From: Vreelandella andesensis
GTDB taxonomy: Bacteria > Pseudomonadota > Gammaproteobacteria > Pseudomonadales > Halomonadaceae
NCBI RefSeq assembly: GCF_003989795.1
Contig: NZ_RZHG01000015.1
Location: 1 to 64,000, forward strand
Direction of reading: 5' to 3'
DNA: 64,000 nucleotides
Below are positions 36,259 through 44,785 of the stretch, one piece after another; the first letter of the stretch is position 1; the number at the start of each line of letters is the position of its first letter. The notes beneath the pieces are model-generated. The model made no database searches. It was not told the origin of the DNA and saw nothing but the letters and a program-made list of their open reading frames with translations. Position numbers and translations under genes: made by a program.

Positions 36259-36708
36259 TTACTGGGTGTATTCGCTAAAAATAGCCGGGGGGCTGTCGTT
36301 GCGGGTCCAACTGAGAACGGCGTAATCATCAACTCGGCCTGTTTCCATCCCCGGAGAGCCATGAGGCATGCCCGGCACCGTTAGCCCAACCACATCGGGC
36401 TGCTCATCCAGTAAGCGCTTAATATCTGAAGCGGGCACATGACCTTCAATCACATAGCCCTCTACGACCGCCGTGTGACAGGAAGCGAGTTCAGGCGGAA
36501 CGCCGTTGGCCATTTTAATGGACCGCACATTGCCATCGCGATGATGATTAACATCAAACCCGGCTTCTTCGAGGTGGCTCACCCACGCGCCGCAACACCC
36601 GCAGTTGGGGTCACTGTGCACATCAATAGTAGGCGTTGCCAAAGCGTTGAGCGAATACGCAGCAAGAAGACTGACTGCCAGACGCTTAATTAGACGATTT
36701 TGTGACAT
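36259..36708 (-). CDS. DUF411 periplasmic metal-binding-like protein
   Basis: Secreted protein of 149 residues. Seen: signal peptide about 1-24 (ending NALA), DPNCGCCGAW with Cys36, Cys38 and Cys39, SCHTAVVEGYVIEGHVPA and the GLTVPGMPHGSPGME loop that identifies DUF411. The Cys-rich thioredoxin-like start and Met-rich loop suggest copper or another soft metal. Function is not established. First gene of the three-gene minus-strand run ending in the META lipoprotein. Confidence 0.88.
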   Translation of the reverse strand: MSQNRLIKRLAVSLLAAYSLNALATPTIDVHSDPNCGCCGAWVSHLEEAGFDVNHHRDGNVRSIKMANGVPPELASCHTAVVEGYVIEGHVPASDIKRLLDEQPDVVGLTVPGMPHGSPGMETGRVDDYAVLSWTRNDSPPAIFSEYTQ

Positions 36709-36785
36709 TTAAAAATCCTCTTAACGTATCTGTATAATAATACATAATTTGCTGAGAATTTGGGGGCCACCCCAAGGAGATATTC

Positions 36786-37856
36786 GTGGACTCAATTACA
36801 CAAGCTGCCCTTGGGGCCGCCATCGGCGGTGCAGTGCTGGGCAAACGACTGGGCCGGAAAGCCGTGCTTGTTGGTGCGCTGCTCGGCACGTTACCCGACC
36901 TAGACGTAGTGCTCGACTATGGCGATGCCGTCGCCAATGTGACAGAGCACCGCGGTTTTAGCCACTCGCTGTTTGTGCTGACCGGCTTAGCCACAGCGCT
37001 GGCACTGCTGTGCAATCGTTTCGCGCCTGCTCGTGATATATCCCTGGGAAGATGGTGGTGCTTTTTTGCGCTCATTTTAATCACTCACCCGCTACTGGAT
37101 TCCTTAACCACTTATGGCACTCAGTTGCTCTGGCCGCTAGATAGGCCACCTGCAGCGTGGCCTATTGTGTTCATTATCGACCCTTTTTACACCCTGCCAC
37201 TACTGGTTGCGCTGATTATCGCTGTTGCTACTAAAAAAGTGTTTAGAGCTTGTACCGTTGGATTAGCGGTATCGGGTCTATATTTACTGCTGGCGGCAGG
37301 CGCGAAATGGAGCGTTGAGCAACGCTTAGCGCCGGCATTAGCCGATGCTGGCTTGCAGGCAGCGCCCGTGTTGATTCAACCAACACCGTTTAATATTGCA
37401 CTGTGGCGCGCCACCGTTATTGACGGAGATCGCTACTTTGAAAGTTTGATTAGCGTATTTGATGGTCAGCGCGAGCCAGCGCTTGAACCTATAAAGCGTA
37501 ATGTCGCACTTGAAGAAAGTGCGTTAGCTGGACCGCTAGGGCAGCGGTTAGTGTGGTTTGCTGGTCCGTTTCTACGTTATGACATCCAGTGGATTGATGA
37601 TCAGGAAACCTTGATCGCCACCGATATTCGTCTCGGTTTTCCAGGATTTCATCCGTTCAGTTTTACCCTGGCGACGCGGGACGGAGATCGTTGGCGTCCG
37701 GTAGACATTAGTGAAGAATTAGACACTTCCCGCAGCCTTCAATTTACGACGCTGTCTAGACTCGCCGCTAGAGCGACCGGAAATGTTGCGGCGCTATGTG
37801 CTAGCGATTTTATTGAATCTCACTGGCGTGCCGAGCCCTTCCAATACCGATGCTGA
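36786..37856 (+). CDS. Metal-dependent membrane hydrolase-like protein (YdjM/DUF457-related)
   Basis: Predicted inner-membrane protein of 356 residues. Seen: MDSITQAALGAAIGGAV, GALLGTLPDLDVVLDY and EHRGFSHSLF, the conserved Asp and His of the YdjM/LexA-binding membrane hydrolase family, then HPLLDSLTTYGTQLLWPL; several membrane helices and a C-terminal soluble part of about 150 residues. The start is GTG at 36786 with AAGGAGA ahead. Function in this family is mostly unknown. It is divergent from the DUF411 gene. Confidence 0.83.
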   Translation: MDSITQAALGAAIGGAVLGKRLGRKAVLVGALLGTLPDLDVVLDYGDAVANVTEHRGFSHSLFVLTGLATALALLCNRFAPARDISLGRWWCFFALILITHPLLDSLTTYGTQLLWPLDRPPAAWPIVFIIDPFYTLPLLVALIIAVATKKVFRACTVGLAVSGLYLLLAAGAKWSVEQRLAPALADAGLQAAPVLIQPTPFNIALWRATVIDGDRYFESLISVFDGQREPALEPIKRNVALEESALAGPLGQRLVWFAGPFLRYDIQWIDDQETLIATDIRLGFPGFHPFSFTLATRDGDRWRPVDISEELDTSRSLQFTTLSRLAARATGNVAALCASDFIESHWRAEPFQYRC

Positions 37857-37887
37857 TACGCCAGTGGATTAAAAAAGGGCGCAGCGG

Positions 37888-38628
37888 TTAGGGAGCGATA
37901 CCCTGGCCGCAGCCTTTGTACTGTTCGCCGCCAATTGTCAGCGTAACGCGGGCAGGATAAGGCTGTCCTTTCATGTCATCGAAACAGGCGCCCGCTTCAA
38001 TTCGAACACGGAAAAACTGCTCGGCGTTGGCATTTTCAATCACAACACGGCCTGCGTCGTTATCCATAACACTTACCATATAGGGCATGGTCTGCGTCTC
38101 GCTGCCGTAGGCGGTTGTCCAGGTCATCATCGGTGCGTCATGGGCGAGCTCAATCGACCAGCCTGGCTCATTACCGCGCCCCAGGAACATCACACCAGGA
38201 TGGTCTGCACGGGTCGCGGCTAGTCGACGCTGCCCCTGCTGACATTGAAGCTGACCACGCGGTGTTTCCACTTGCGCCTTATCACCGCGGTTCCAAAAGC
38301 TGATCTCGCCATCTTGATAGCGCGCACCACTTGCCACTATTGCCTCTGGTAAACGCCACGCGCCGTGCAGTGACCAGAGACGCAGGTTATCGTCGTTCAC
38401 TGCGGTCACCAAGTTTTGGTTTGCAGGTTGGCACTCCCAAGCGTCAAAGTGTGCCGCGCTACCAGGAAACAAGACAGCCGGCAGTAACGGTGCACTACTG
38501 TGTACGGTGGTTTTAGACTTTCCAGCAGCATCAGTAGGTGTTGTCCCTGTCGTTGCACAGCCCGCTAGCGCAATCGTGCCCGCAATCAGCGCCATTAAAC
38601 CGGTTAACCGATTAGGTAAGTAAGTCAT
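37888..38628 (-). CDS. MliC/COG3650 lipoprotein
   Basis: Predicted lipoprotein of 246 residues. Seen: lipobox LAGC (Cys24), an MliC-like domain (about 60-135: FDAWECQP....WRLPE....GARYQDGEISFWNRGDKAQV, inhibitor of c-type lysozyme), then a COG3650 domain (FLGRGNEPGWSIEL, GSETQTMPY, ACFDDMKGQPYPARV, GCGQG). It may protect peptidoglycan from lysozyme; the function of the second domain is not known. It begins the minus-strand pair with the DUF3087 gene downstream on the other side. Confidence 0.8.
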   Translation of the reverse strand: MTYLPNRLTGLMALIAGTIALAGCATTGTTPTDAAGKSKTTVHSSAPLLPAVLFPGSAAHFDAWECQPANQNLVTAVNDDNLRLWSLHGAWRLPEAIVASGARYQDGEISFWNRGDKAQVETPRGQLQCQQGQRRLAATRADHPGVMFLGRGNEPGWSIELAHDAPMMTWTTAYGSETQTMPYMVSVMDNDAGRVVIENANAEQFFRVRIEAGACFDDMKGQPYPARVTLTIGGEQYKGCGQGIAP

Positions 38629-38675
38629 GCGTCCCGCTCCCTGTTGTCATCACTGTTGTTACCGCTAATGCTGTC

Positions 38676-39188
38676 TTAACGACGCTTAAATGCTTTCAAA
38701 TCCTGCGGATCAAAACCATCAACCTGGGCTGGCAGTCCCAGCTCTTCGCGTTTTAACTTTATCTGCATTTTTTCAGCCAGGCGCTCTGAGTCATCATCGG
38801 TTGTACGGCCATTGAGCTCAGCAAGCTGCGTCATGCCTTGATGGTAAAACGTCACTATATCCAACGCTACACGATTACCTTCTTCTACGCCGCGTCGAAG
38901 CGGTTGCAGATAGCCACTGATATGGGAAAGGTGATGTTTGAGCTGCCATACGTAGCGCATTTCAGTCATCCAGGGACGATCTTTAAGCACCGCAAACAGC
39001 GCACTGGTAGCCAACAAGCCAAGGAATACCCCTAACCCGTTGAGCCATAAGCTGCTGCCAAAGGCAGACGTTAAAAGCATCGAGAACAGTAAACCAAAGA
39101 CAATTAATTGCCCTGCCATGGCAATACTGATCATCCGCGCCTTACGCTGGTAGCTACTGGGGTTATGCTGCTCAAGGGTAAAGACCAT
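38676..39188 (-). CDS. DUF3087 family membrane protein
   Basis: Predicted inner-membrane protein of 170 residues. Seen: MVFTLEQHNPSSYQRKARM, two adjacent membrane helices (about 25-45 and 50-70), then a charged helical C-terminal half (KHHLSHISGYL, LDIVTFYHQGMTQLAELNGRT). These fit DUF3087. The ATG at 39188 was chosen since GAGG lies ten bases upstream; a longer frame reaches 39257 without SD. Function unknown. Confidence 0.78.
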   Translation of the reverse strand: MVFTLEQHNPSSYQRKARMISIAMAGQLIVFGLLFSMLLTSAFGSSLWLNGLGVFLGLLATSALFAVLKDRPWMTEMRYVWQLKHHLSHISGYLQPLRRGVEEGNRVALDIVTFYHQGMTQLAELNGRTTDDDSERLAEKMQIKLKREELGLPAQVDGFDPQDLKAFKRR

Positions 39189-39316
39189 GGCCAACCTCAT
39201 CATCAAAAGTAGTCCCTTATGATACGGGGCTGGCCAGGGCAAACAAGAGGTCATCAAGTGCGGTTATCAAGTACTGCTATCCAGCACAGCCATCAAGGGC
39301 GCTCAAACAGTGCTGC

Positions 39317-40399
39317 TTAACTCATTCGCTCAGCGGCAGTTTTTAGCAATCGTTCGGTCGTTTCCCAGCTCACACAGGCATCGGTCACCGATACGCCGTA
39401 GCGCATCGCGTTGGGCGACAGCGCTTGCTTACCTTCAAACAAGTAGCTTTCGAGCATTAACGCCACTAAGTTGGCATCGCCAGCTTTACGCTGCGCCAAC
39501 ACGTCGAGCATCACTTCGCTTTGGCGTCGATGATCTTTTCGTGCATTAGCATGGCTGCAATCGACCATTAAACGTGGGTTCTGCTTGGCTTCACGTAAGG
39601 CATTCACGGCTGCTCGTACATGATGTGCTTGATAGTTTGGCTCGCCGTGACCGCCCCGCAGCACTACGTGAGTATTTGGGTTGCCAGCAGTTTCCTGCAT
39701 AATCGGGCGCCCTTCATTATCCATTGCGAAACGCTGGTGGGAATGAGCGGCTGCCTGCATGGCATCAATGGCGACCTGAACGTCACCGCTGGTGGCATTC
39801 TTGAACCCCACCGCTGCCGCAAGATCACTTGCTAGCTCACGGTGTAACTGCGACTCGGTCGTTCGAGCACCGATAGCGACCCAGCTCAGCAAATCATCTA
39901 AATAGGGTGCTAACATTGGCTGTAAAAGCTCTGTGGCCACCGGCAAGCCCCGCGAGGCAACCGCGTGCATTAGCTTTCTTGAGAGAGTAATACCCGTTGA
40001 CATATTGCCACTACCATCCAGCGCGGGATCATATGCCAACCCCTTCCAACCCACCGTGGTGCGCGGCTTTTCAACGTAAACACGCATGACCGGTAGCAGT
40101 TGCCCGCTAACTTCCTCGCTGAGGGCAGCTAGCCGGTCGGCATACTCCAATGCCGCCTTTGGATCGTCGACGGAACAAGGGCCGACAACCACTAATAAAC
40201 GCTTATCCTGACCGTTCAGAATACGCTGAACCGCCTGGCGCTGATGGGCAATTTGCTCACCCAGCTGGCCATTGATAGCGACATTGCGGCGTAGCTCTGC
40301 CGGTAAAGGCAACGGCTGGGATGAGTTCAAGGAATCGTTCATTGGTGACGCTAAGTTTTTTGACAACGTCGTGCAAGCAGGACTGACATGGGCGTTCAT
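39317..40399 (-). CDS. 3-deoxy-7-phosphoheptulonate (DAHP) synthase, class I (AroF/G/H type)
   Basis: First enzyme of the shikimate pathway; condenses PEP with erythrose 4-phosphate. Seen: 360 residues with VVVGPCSVDDPKAALEYA, MRVYVEKPRTTVGWKG, GARTTESQLHRELAS and CSHANARKDHRRQ. The ETAGNPNTHVVLRGGH part is closer to the Trp-sensitive AroH than to AroG, but feedback type cannot be assigned safely. The start ATG at 40399 has GGAGAG seven bases upstream and lies three bases after the stop of a 55-codon ORF. Two leader ORFs and a long terminator hairpin precede it, which suggests control by attenuation. Confidence 0.94.
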   Translation of the reverse strand: MNAHVSPACTTLSKNLASPMNDSLNSSQPLPLPAELRRNVAINGQLGEQIAHQRQAVQRILNGQDKRLLVVVGPCSVDDPKAALEYADRLAALSEEVSGQLLPVMRVYVEKPRTTVGWKGLAYDPALDGSGNMSTGITLSRKLMHAVASRGLPVATELLQPMLAPYLDDLLSWVAIGARTTESQLHRELASDLAAAVGFKNATSGDVQVAIDAMQAAAHSHQRFAMDNEGRPIMQETAGNPNTHVVLRGGHGEPNYQAHHVRAAVNALREAKQNPRLMVDCSHANARKDHRRQSEVMLDVLAQRKAGDANLVALMLESYLFEGKQALSPNAMRYGVSVTDACVSWETTERLLKTAAERMS

Positions 40400-40402
40400 A
40401 AC

Positions 40403-40570
40403 TCAACTCTCCGAAAGCGTGTAGCATCGTGACAACAGCACCTTGCCACCCTGGCTTGCACGATCGGAGGTGGCAGCTTGCACCGACCGCGCGTCGCTAA
40501 ATCGCCAGCCATAGCCATAACCGATATAGTTGGCGAGCAAATTAGCGAGAGAGTTTGCGCGGTACATCAT
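40403..40570 (-). CDS. 55-codon ORF directly upstream of the DAHP synthase gene
   Basis: ATG at 40570 has AAGGAG exactly seven bases upstream, so translation is likely. The 55 residues start MMYRANSLANLLANY and contain IGYGYGWRF, a cluster of Tyr and Trp (three Tyr, one Trp, one Phe in about ten codons). It stops three bases before the DAHP synthase ATG, inside that gene's SD region. It could be a second leader peptide that couples translation, or a small protein. I recognise no family. A GCCACC/GGTGGC stem lies in its second half. Confidence 0.55.
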   Translation of the reverse strand: MMYRANSLANLLANYIGYGYGWRFSDARSVQAATSDRASQGGKVLLSRCYTLSES

Positions 40571-40635
40571 GATGCAGCTCCTTGATGAAATTCCTGTAAA
40601 ATCTGGGTAGTTAAACTAAATAAACGGTTAAAACG

Positions 40636-40673
40636 AAAGAAGCCTCGGTTGGGCTACCAACCGAGGCTTCTTT
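40636..40673 (-). terminator. 17-bp perfect hairpin with T-rich tail: probable attenuator/terminator
   Basis: On the minus strand, AAAGAAGCCTCGGTTGG pairs perfectly over 17 bp with CCAACCGAGGCTTCTTT around a TAGC loop; the sequence after the stem is CGTTTT. The minus-strand orientation is favoured because there is no gene ending here on the plus strand. It lies 44 bases after the 46-codon leader and 66 bases before the next ORF, the place expected for an attenuator. Confidence 0.75.
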
Positions 40674-40694
40674 GCATGCGGCAGGCAACCTAAT

Positions 40695-40741
40695 CGGTGT
40701 GCCTGTTGACGCGACGCTACTGGCCGGCCAAGGGCACACCG
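40695..40741 (-). promoter_or_regulatory. 9-bp hairpin overlapping the leader codons (possible 1:2 structure)
   Basis: CGGTGTGCC (40741-40733 on the minus strand) pairs perfectly with GGCACACCG (40703-40695). The first half lies inside leader codons 39-42, just after the aromatic run (codons 28-37). A ribosome stalled on that run would cover the first half, freeing the second half, which has partial complementarity (AGG and ACCG) to the 5' arm of the terminator. This is the expected layout of an attenuation switch. Confidence 0.5.
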
Positions 40742-40857
40742 CGGCTAAACCAATAGGCAGCATAAACAAACGCAAACACCCGGGCACCGATAAATGATAG
40801 CGGCTTAGCTTGTATTGGCTTAGCTTGTGTTGGATGAGTGCATTGTGCTGCGTGCAT
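40717..40857 (-). CDS. 46-codon candidate leader peptide rich in Phe/Tyr/Trp
   Basis: ATG at 40857 with AGGA about eight bases upstream. The product begins MHAAQCTHPTQAKP and has the run VFAFVYAAYWFSRG: between codons 28 and 37 there are three Phe, two Tyr and one Trp, and Phe22 precedes them. It stops at 40717, 44 bases before the terminator hairpin. Known: clusters of the regulated amino acid in short leaders control trp and phe operons by attenuation. Upstream of a DAHP synthase this points to sensing of charged aromatic tRNAs. The family has not been recognised. The start may vary; a short repeat (ACAAGCTAAGCC twice) is in its first half. Confidence 0.6.
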   Translation of the reverse strand: MHAAQCTHPTQAKPIQAKPLSFIGARVFAFVYAAYWFSRGVPLAGQ

Positions 40858-40943
40858 GGCGATATCCTGATTGACTGCGTTTACTCGAAAGCAATAAAGA
40901 CTAACTATTCAATCCTGCCTGCATACGGAGAAAATGGCAACTA

Positions 40944-41072
40944 TCAGCCGCCAAACGCTTGTATCCAACCAATCGTTGCGGGCAGTGCACTCATGCTCAC
41001 CAGGACCACAACGCCGAGCACAATAGAAAGTAAACCTGATTCGTCTTTGAAGTTGTCGTTATGGTGGGCCAT
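40944..41072 (-). CDS. 42-residue single-helix membrane protein
   Basis: ATG at 41072 is preceded by AAGGAGG at five bases, a perfect SD. The product starts MAHHNDNFKDESGLL and then has one hydrophobic segment (about 14-32, SIVLGVVVLVSMSALPATI), ending WIQAFGG: a typical small membrane protein. It is on the same strand as fre (upstream) and the aromatic leader (downstream, 86 bases). I do not recognise the family. The SD and the clear helix make it a likely real gene. Confidence 0.65.
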   Translation of the reverse strand: MAHHNDNFKDESGLLSIVLGVVVLVSMSALPATIGWIQAFGG

Positions 41073-41137
41073 GAGAGCCTCCTTTATATCGGTGTCAGTC
41101 ATCGGCTCACGCCGTGGGTCAGTTATAGGGCGATATT

Positions 41138-41917
41138 CTAGTGAGGGCGAGGAGCGTAAGCAAATACATCAGAGAACACTCGCTCGCTGCTGATGTCTTT
41201 TCGTTCCAGCACATCGATACAGGCATACACCATTCCCGGTGAGCCCGATAGATAAATATCACAGTCGTTGGGTGTCAATGCAGCCCCTGCGAGCTCGCCC
41301 TCAAGCGCACTTTCTAGCACCAGGTCAATGCGTCCTTGATGGTGTGAAATACGCTCCCCAGCCGCCAACGGCTCGGTAAGCGGAAACTCTGTGACGGCTT
41401 GAAAGGCAACATTTGCATGCTGCTGCGCCCACTCGCAGGCCAAGTCTTCAGCGTAGAGGTCGCGATGCTCGCGATTTGCCCACCAAAGTGAAATAGGTCG
41501 AGCGGGCTGCCGCCGCAGTGCCGCTTCTACAATGGCTTTCATCTGTGAAAAACCAGTGCCTGCCGCTATCAGCAGTAGCGGACGCTCGCTTTCAGCATCC
41601 AGTACACATTTACCGCTGGGTAAGCGAACGGTCAACTGGTTGGCTACCTGTAATAACTCTCGAAGACGAGCCGAGTTGTCCCGCTCAGGCCAGTGCTGAA
41701 TGTGCAATTCAATAATGCCATCACCACGCTCAGCGCTGGCAATAGAAAACGGCACCCAGGTGCTATCGTCCAGCTTCAGCTCTAAATACTGACCAGGGGC
41801 ATGCTGCATGGCTTCGGGCCGCCCTTCTAGGGTCACCCCAAAGACGTCGGGATTTAAATCCTCAACAGCAATTACCTGGCAGGTTAACGTCTTGCAAGTT
41901 AACGTGCTTGCACTCAT
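41138..41917 (-). CDS. fre: NAD(P)H-flavin reductase (Fre-like)
   Basis: Ferredoxin-NADP-reductase-fold protein of 259 residues without an iron-sulfur domain. Seen: WVPFSIASAER (flavin-binding RxYS-like segment with P-F-S-I), LLLIAAGTGFSQMKAIVEAAL (nicotinamide-binding GTG loop) and the C-terminal IYLSGSPGMVYACID. It is 42 bases downstream of ubiD on the same strand, the usual ubiD-fre order of gammaproteobacteria; free FMNH2 made by Fre may be used for prenyl-FMN cofactor synthesis for UbiD. ATG at 41917. A role as a CDP-6-deoxyglucose-type reductase is less likely because of the context. Confidence 0.87.
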   Translation of the reverse strand: MSASTLTCKTLTCQVIAVEDLNPDVFGVTLEGRPEAMQHAPGQYLELKLDDSTWVPFSIASAERGDGIIELHIQHWPERDNSARLRELLQVANQLTVRLPSGKCVLDAESERPLLLIAAGTGFSQMKAIVEAALRRQPARPISLWWANREHRDLYAEDLACEWAQQHANVAFQAVTEFPLTEPLAAGERISHHQGRIDLVLESALEGELAGAALTPNDCDIYLSGSPGMVYACIDVLERKDISSERVFSDVFAYAPRPH

Positions 41918-41959
41918 GAAAGCCTCTTTATGAAAAGTCGTTCGACCTGCGCCGCTGAG

Positions 41960-43453
41960 TTAGCCGTGGCGAGGTGTGGGTAACGGGATGTCGATGCCTA
42001 GTTCGTCCCAACGCTCGTCAACGCGCGTCTTTATCGCATCGTCCATCACGATGGGGGTTCCCCACTCTCGATCCGTTTCGCCTGGCCATTTATTGGTGGC
42101 GTCGAGCCCCATCTTAGAACCCAGCCCGGACACCGGCGACGCGAAGTCGAGGTAATCAATGGGCGTATTTTCCACCATTACGGTATCACGTGCCGGATCC
42201 ATACGCGTGGTAATGGCCCACATCACGTCTTCCCAGTTACGCGCATCAACGTCGTCATCCAATACAATGACAAACTTGGTGTACATGAACTGGCGCAAAA
42301 AGCTCCAAACGCCCATCATGACCCGCTTGGCGTGACCAGGGTACTGCTTCTTCATGGTCACGACGGCCATCCGATAGGAGCATCCTTCCGGCGGTAGGTA
42401 AAAGTCGACGATCTCGGGGAACTGCTTACACAGGATTGGGATAAACACTTCGTTAAGCGCGACGCCTAGAATAGCTGGCTCATCGGGTGGGCGGCCAGTA
42501 TACGTGGAGTGATATATCGCGTCTCGCCGCATGGTCATCCGCGTAACAGTAAAAACAGGGAAGTGATCGACTTCGTTGTAATAACCGGTGTGATCGCCAA
42601 AGGGTCCTTCAGGCGCCATATCGTCGGGGTAAATAAACCCTTCCAGAATTATCTCGGCAGACGCAGGCACTTCCAGGTCAGCGTGTCCGCACTTGACAAG
42701 TTCAGTGCGTGAACCGCGAAGAAGCCCAGCAAACGCGTACTCGGAGAGAGAATCAGGTACCGGTGTAACGGCGCCCAAAATCGTTGCAGGATCAGCCCCC
42801 AGCGCCACTGCCACAGGAAATGGCTCACCGGGATGCGCTTTTTGAAATTCAAGAAAATCCAGCGCACCGCCGCGATGAGAGAGCCAGCGCATAATCAGGC
42901 GGTTTTTAGCAATTTTCTGCTGTCGATAAATGCCGAGGTTTTGGCGCTTTTTGTGCGGGCCTTTGGTAATTACCAACGGCCAGGTCACTAGCGGAGCCGC
43001 GTCACCAGGCCAACAGTGCTGGATCGGCAAACACCCTAAGTCAACCTCATCACCTTCAAACGATAGCGCTTGCACAGGGGCACGCTTGACGCTTTTTGGC
43101 CCCATACTAAGCACTTGCTTGAAAATCGGCAGCTTATCCCAGGCGTCTTTTAGCCCTTTAGGCGGGTCTGGCTCTTTTAAGAACGCCAGTAGCTTACCCA
43201 CTTCGCGCAGCGCCTCTACCGACTCTTGCCCCATGCCTAGTGCGACCCGTTTAGGCGTACCAAACAGATTGCCCAACAGCGGCATGCTGTGCCCCTTCAC
43301 ATTCTCAAACAATAATGCAGGGCCGCCGGCACGCAACGTACGGTCGCAAATTTCGGTAATTTCCAGATAAGGGTCAACTTCTGCTTTAATTCGCTTAAGT
43401 TCACCCTGCGCTTCAAGCGCCGCAATAAAGTCGCGCAAGTCGTGGTACTTCAA
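41960..43453 (-). CDS. ubiD: 3-octaprenyl-4-hydroxybenzoate carboxy-lyase
   Basis: Prenyl-FMN-dependent decarboxylase of ubiquinone synthesis. Seen: 497 residues matching E. coli UbiD closely: [74 protein letters not shown] and [22 protein letters not shown]. The start is TTG at 43453, giving [12 protein letters not shown] as in E. coli, with GAGGAG six bases upstream; a longer ORF to 43492 is not needed. It is followed by fre and preceded by rho. Confidence 0.96.
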   Translation of the reverse strand: MKYHDLRDFIAALEAQGELKRIKAEVDPYLEITEICDRTLRAGGPALLFENVKGHSMPLLGNLFGTPKRVALGMGQESVEALREVGKLLAFLKEPDPPKGLKDAWDKLPIFKQVLSMGPKSVKRAPVQALSFEGDEVDLGCLPIQHCWPGDAAPLVTWPLVITKGPHKKRQNLGIYRQQKIAKNRLIMRWLSHRGGALDFLEFQKAHPGEPFPVAVALGADPATILGAVTPVPDSLSEYAFAGLLRGSRTELVKCGHADLEVPASAEIILEGFIYPDDMAPEGPFGDHTGYYNEVDHFPVFTVTRMTMRRDAIYHSTYTGRPPDEPAILGVALNEVFIPILCKQFPEIVDFYLPPEGCSYRMAVVTMKKQYPGHAKRVMMGVWSFLRQFMYTKFVIVLDDDVDARNWEDVMWAITTRMDPARDTVMVENTPIDYLDFASPVSGLGSKMGLDATNKWPGETDREWGTPIVMDDAIKTRVDERWDELGIDIPLPTPRHG

Positions 43454-43525
43454 GGCACTCTCCTCAAGGCACTTACCTCGGCTGTCAGGCACTGCAAACG
43501 CTGTTGCTTGACCTTATTGAAGCGC

Positions 43526-44785
43526 CTAGCGGCGCTTCATTGCTTCAAAGAACTCCAGATTCGTCTTGGTATCTTTCAGACGATCAATCAGAAACTCTGT
43601 AGCGGCCGTGTCTTCCATCGGGTTTAGCAGCTTGCGAAGAATCCACATGCGCTGCATTTCATCTTCAGACGCCAGCAGATCTTCACGACGGGTACCACTG
43701 CGACGAATATTGATCGCGGGGAACACGCGTTTCTCAGCCAACTTGCGGTCAAGATGCGCTTCCATATTACCGGTGCCCTTGAACTCCTCGAAGATAACTT
43801 CGTCCATTTTCGAGCCGGTATCGACTAGCGCGGTGGCGATAATCGTCAGGCTACCGCCTTCTTCGATATTACGCGCAGCACCGAAGAAACGTTTTGGCTT
43901 CTCAAGTGCATGAGCATCCACACCACCGGTTAGCACTTTACCGGAGCTAGGCACCACGGTGTTATAAGCACGTGCTAGGCGGGTAATAGAGTCGAGAAGA
44001 ATCACTACGTCTTTTTTGTGTTCTACCAGGCGCTTAGCTTTTTCGATAACCATTTCGGCCACCTGCACGTGGCGGGCGGGCGGTTCATCGAAGGTAGAGG
44101 CAACCACTTCGCCACGCACGGTGCGTGACATTTCGGTCACTTCCTCGGGGCGCTCGTCAATTAGCAATACGATCAAATGGCACTCAGGATTATTGCGCGT
44201 AATTGACGTCGCAATATTCTGTAGCATCAGTGTCTTACCCGCTTTTGGCGGCGACACCAATAGACCACGCTGACCTTTACCAATCGGCGCTGTTAGATCA
44301 ATGATGCGGGCGGTGAGATCCTCAGTGGAGCCATTGCCGATCTCCATGCGCATCCGGTCATCCGGAAACAGCGGCGTTAAGTTCTCAAAGAGAATCTTAT
44401 GCTTGGCATTTTCCGGACGATCAAAGTTGATCTGGCTAACTTTGAGCAGGGCAAAGTAGCGCTCACCTTCTTTGGGCGGGCGGATTTTGCCAGAGATGGA
44501 GTCGCCTTTACGCAGGTTAAAACGACGGATCTGAGACGGCGATACGTAGATATCATCCGGCCCAGCGAGGTACGAGCTGTCGGCGCTACGCAGGAAGCCG
44601 AAGCCATCCTGAAGGATTTCCAGCACACCGTCGCCATAAATGTCCTCTCCGCTTTTTGCATGCTTTTTGAGGATGGCGAAAATGATGTCCTGCTTGCGCG
44701 AACGGGCTAGGTTGTCGATACCCATCTCGCGGGCGATATCGAGCAGCTCGGGAACGGTTTTTTGCTTGAGTTCAGTGAGATTCAT
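43526..44785 (-). CDS. rho: Transcription termination factor Rho
   Basis: RNA-dependent hexameric ATPase that ends transcription at unstructured transcripts. Seen: 419 residues (E. coli also 419) starting [15 protein letters not shown]; the RNA-binding cold-shock-like domain with [23 protein letters not shown]; Walker A SPPKAGKT at 178-185; [10 protein letters not shown]-loop region [12 protein letters not shown]; and R-loop/Arg finger segments. The ATG at 44785 was chosen by family alignment; the longer frame to 44896 is noncoding-like. Rho normally controls its own mRNA, so the long leader ahead of it is expected. Confidence 0.98.
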   Translation of the reverse strand: MNLTELKQKTVPELLDIAREMGIDNLARSRKQDIIFAILKKHAKSGEDIYGDGVLEILQDGFGFLRSADSSYLAGPDDIYVSPSQIRRFNLRKGDSISGKIRPPKEGERYFALLKVSQINFDRPENAKHKILFENLTPLFPDDRMRMEIGNGSTEDLTARIIDLTAPIGKGQRGLLVSPPKAGKTLMLQNIATSITRNNPECHLIVLLIDERPEEVTEMSRTVRGEVVASTFDEPPARHVQVAEMVIEKAKRLVEHKKDVVILLDSITRLARAYNTVVPSSGKVLTGGVDAHALEKPKRFFGAARNIEEGGSLTIIATALVDTGSKMDEVIFEEFKGTGNMEAHLDRKLAEKRVFPAINIRRSGTRREDLLASEDEMQRMWILRKLLNPMEDTAATEFLIDRLKDTKTNLEFFEAMKRR

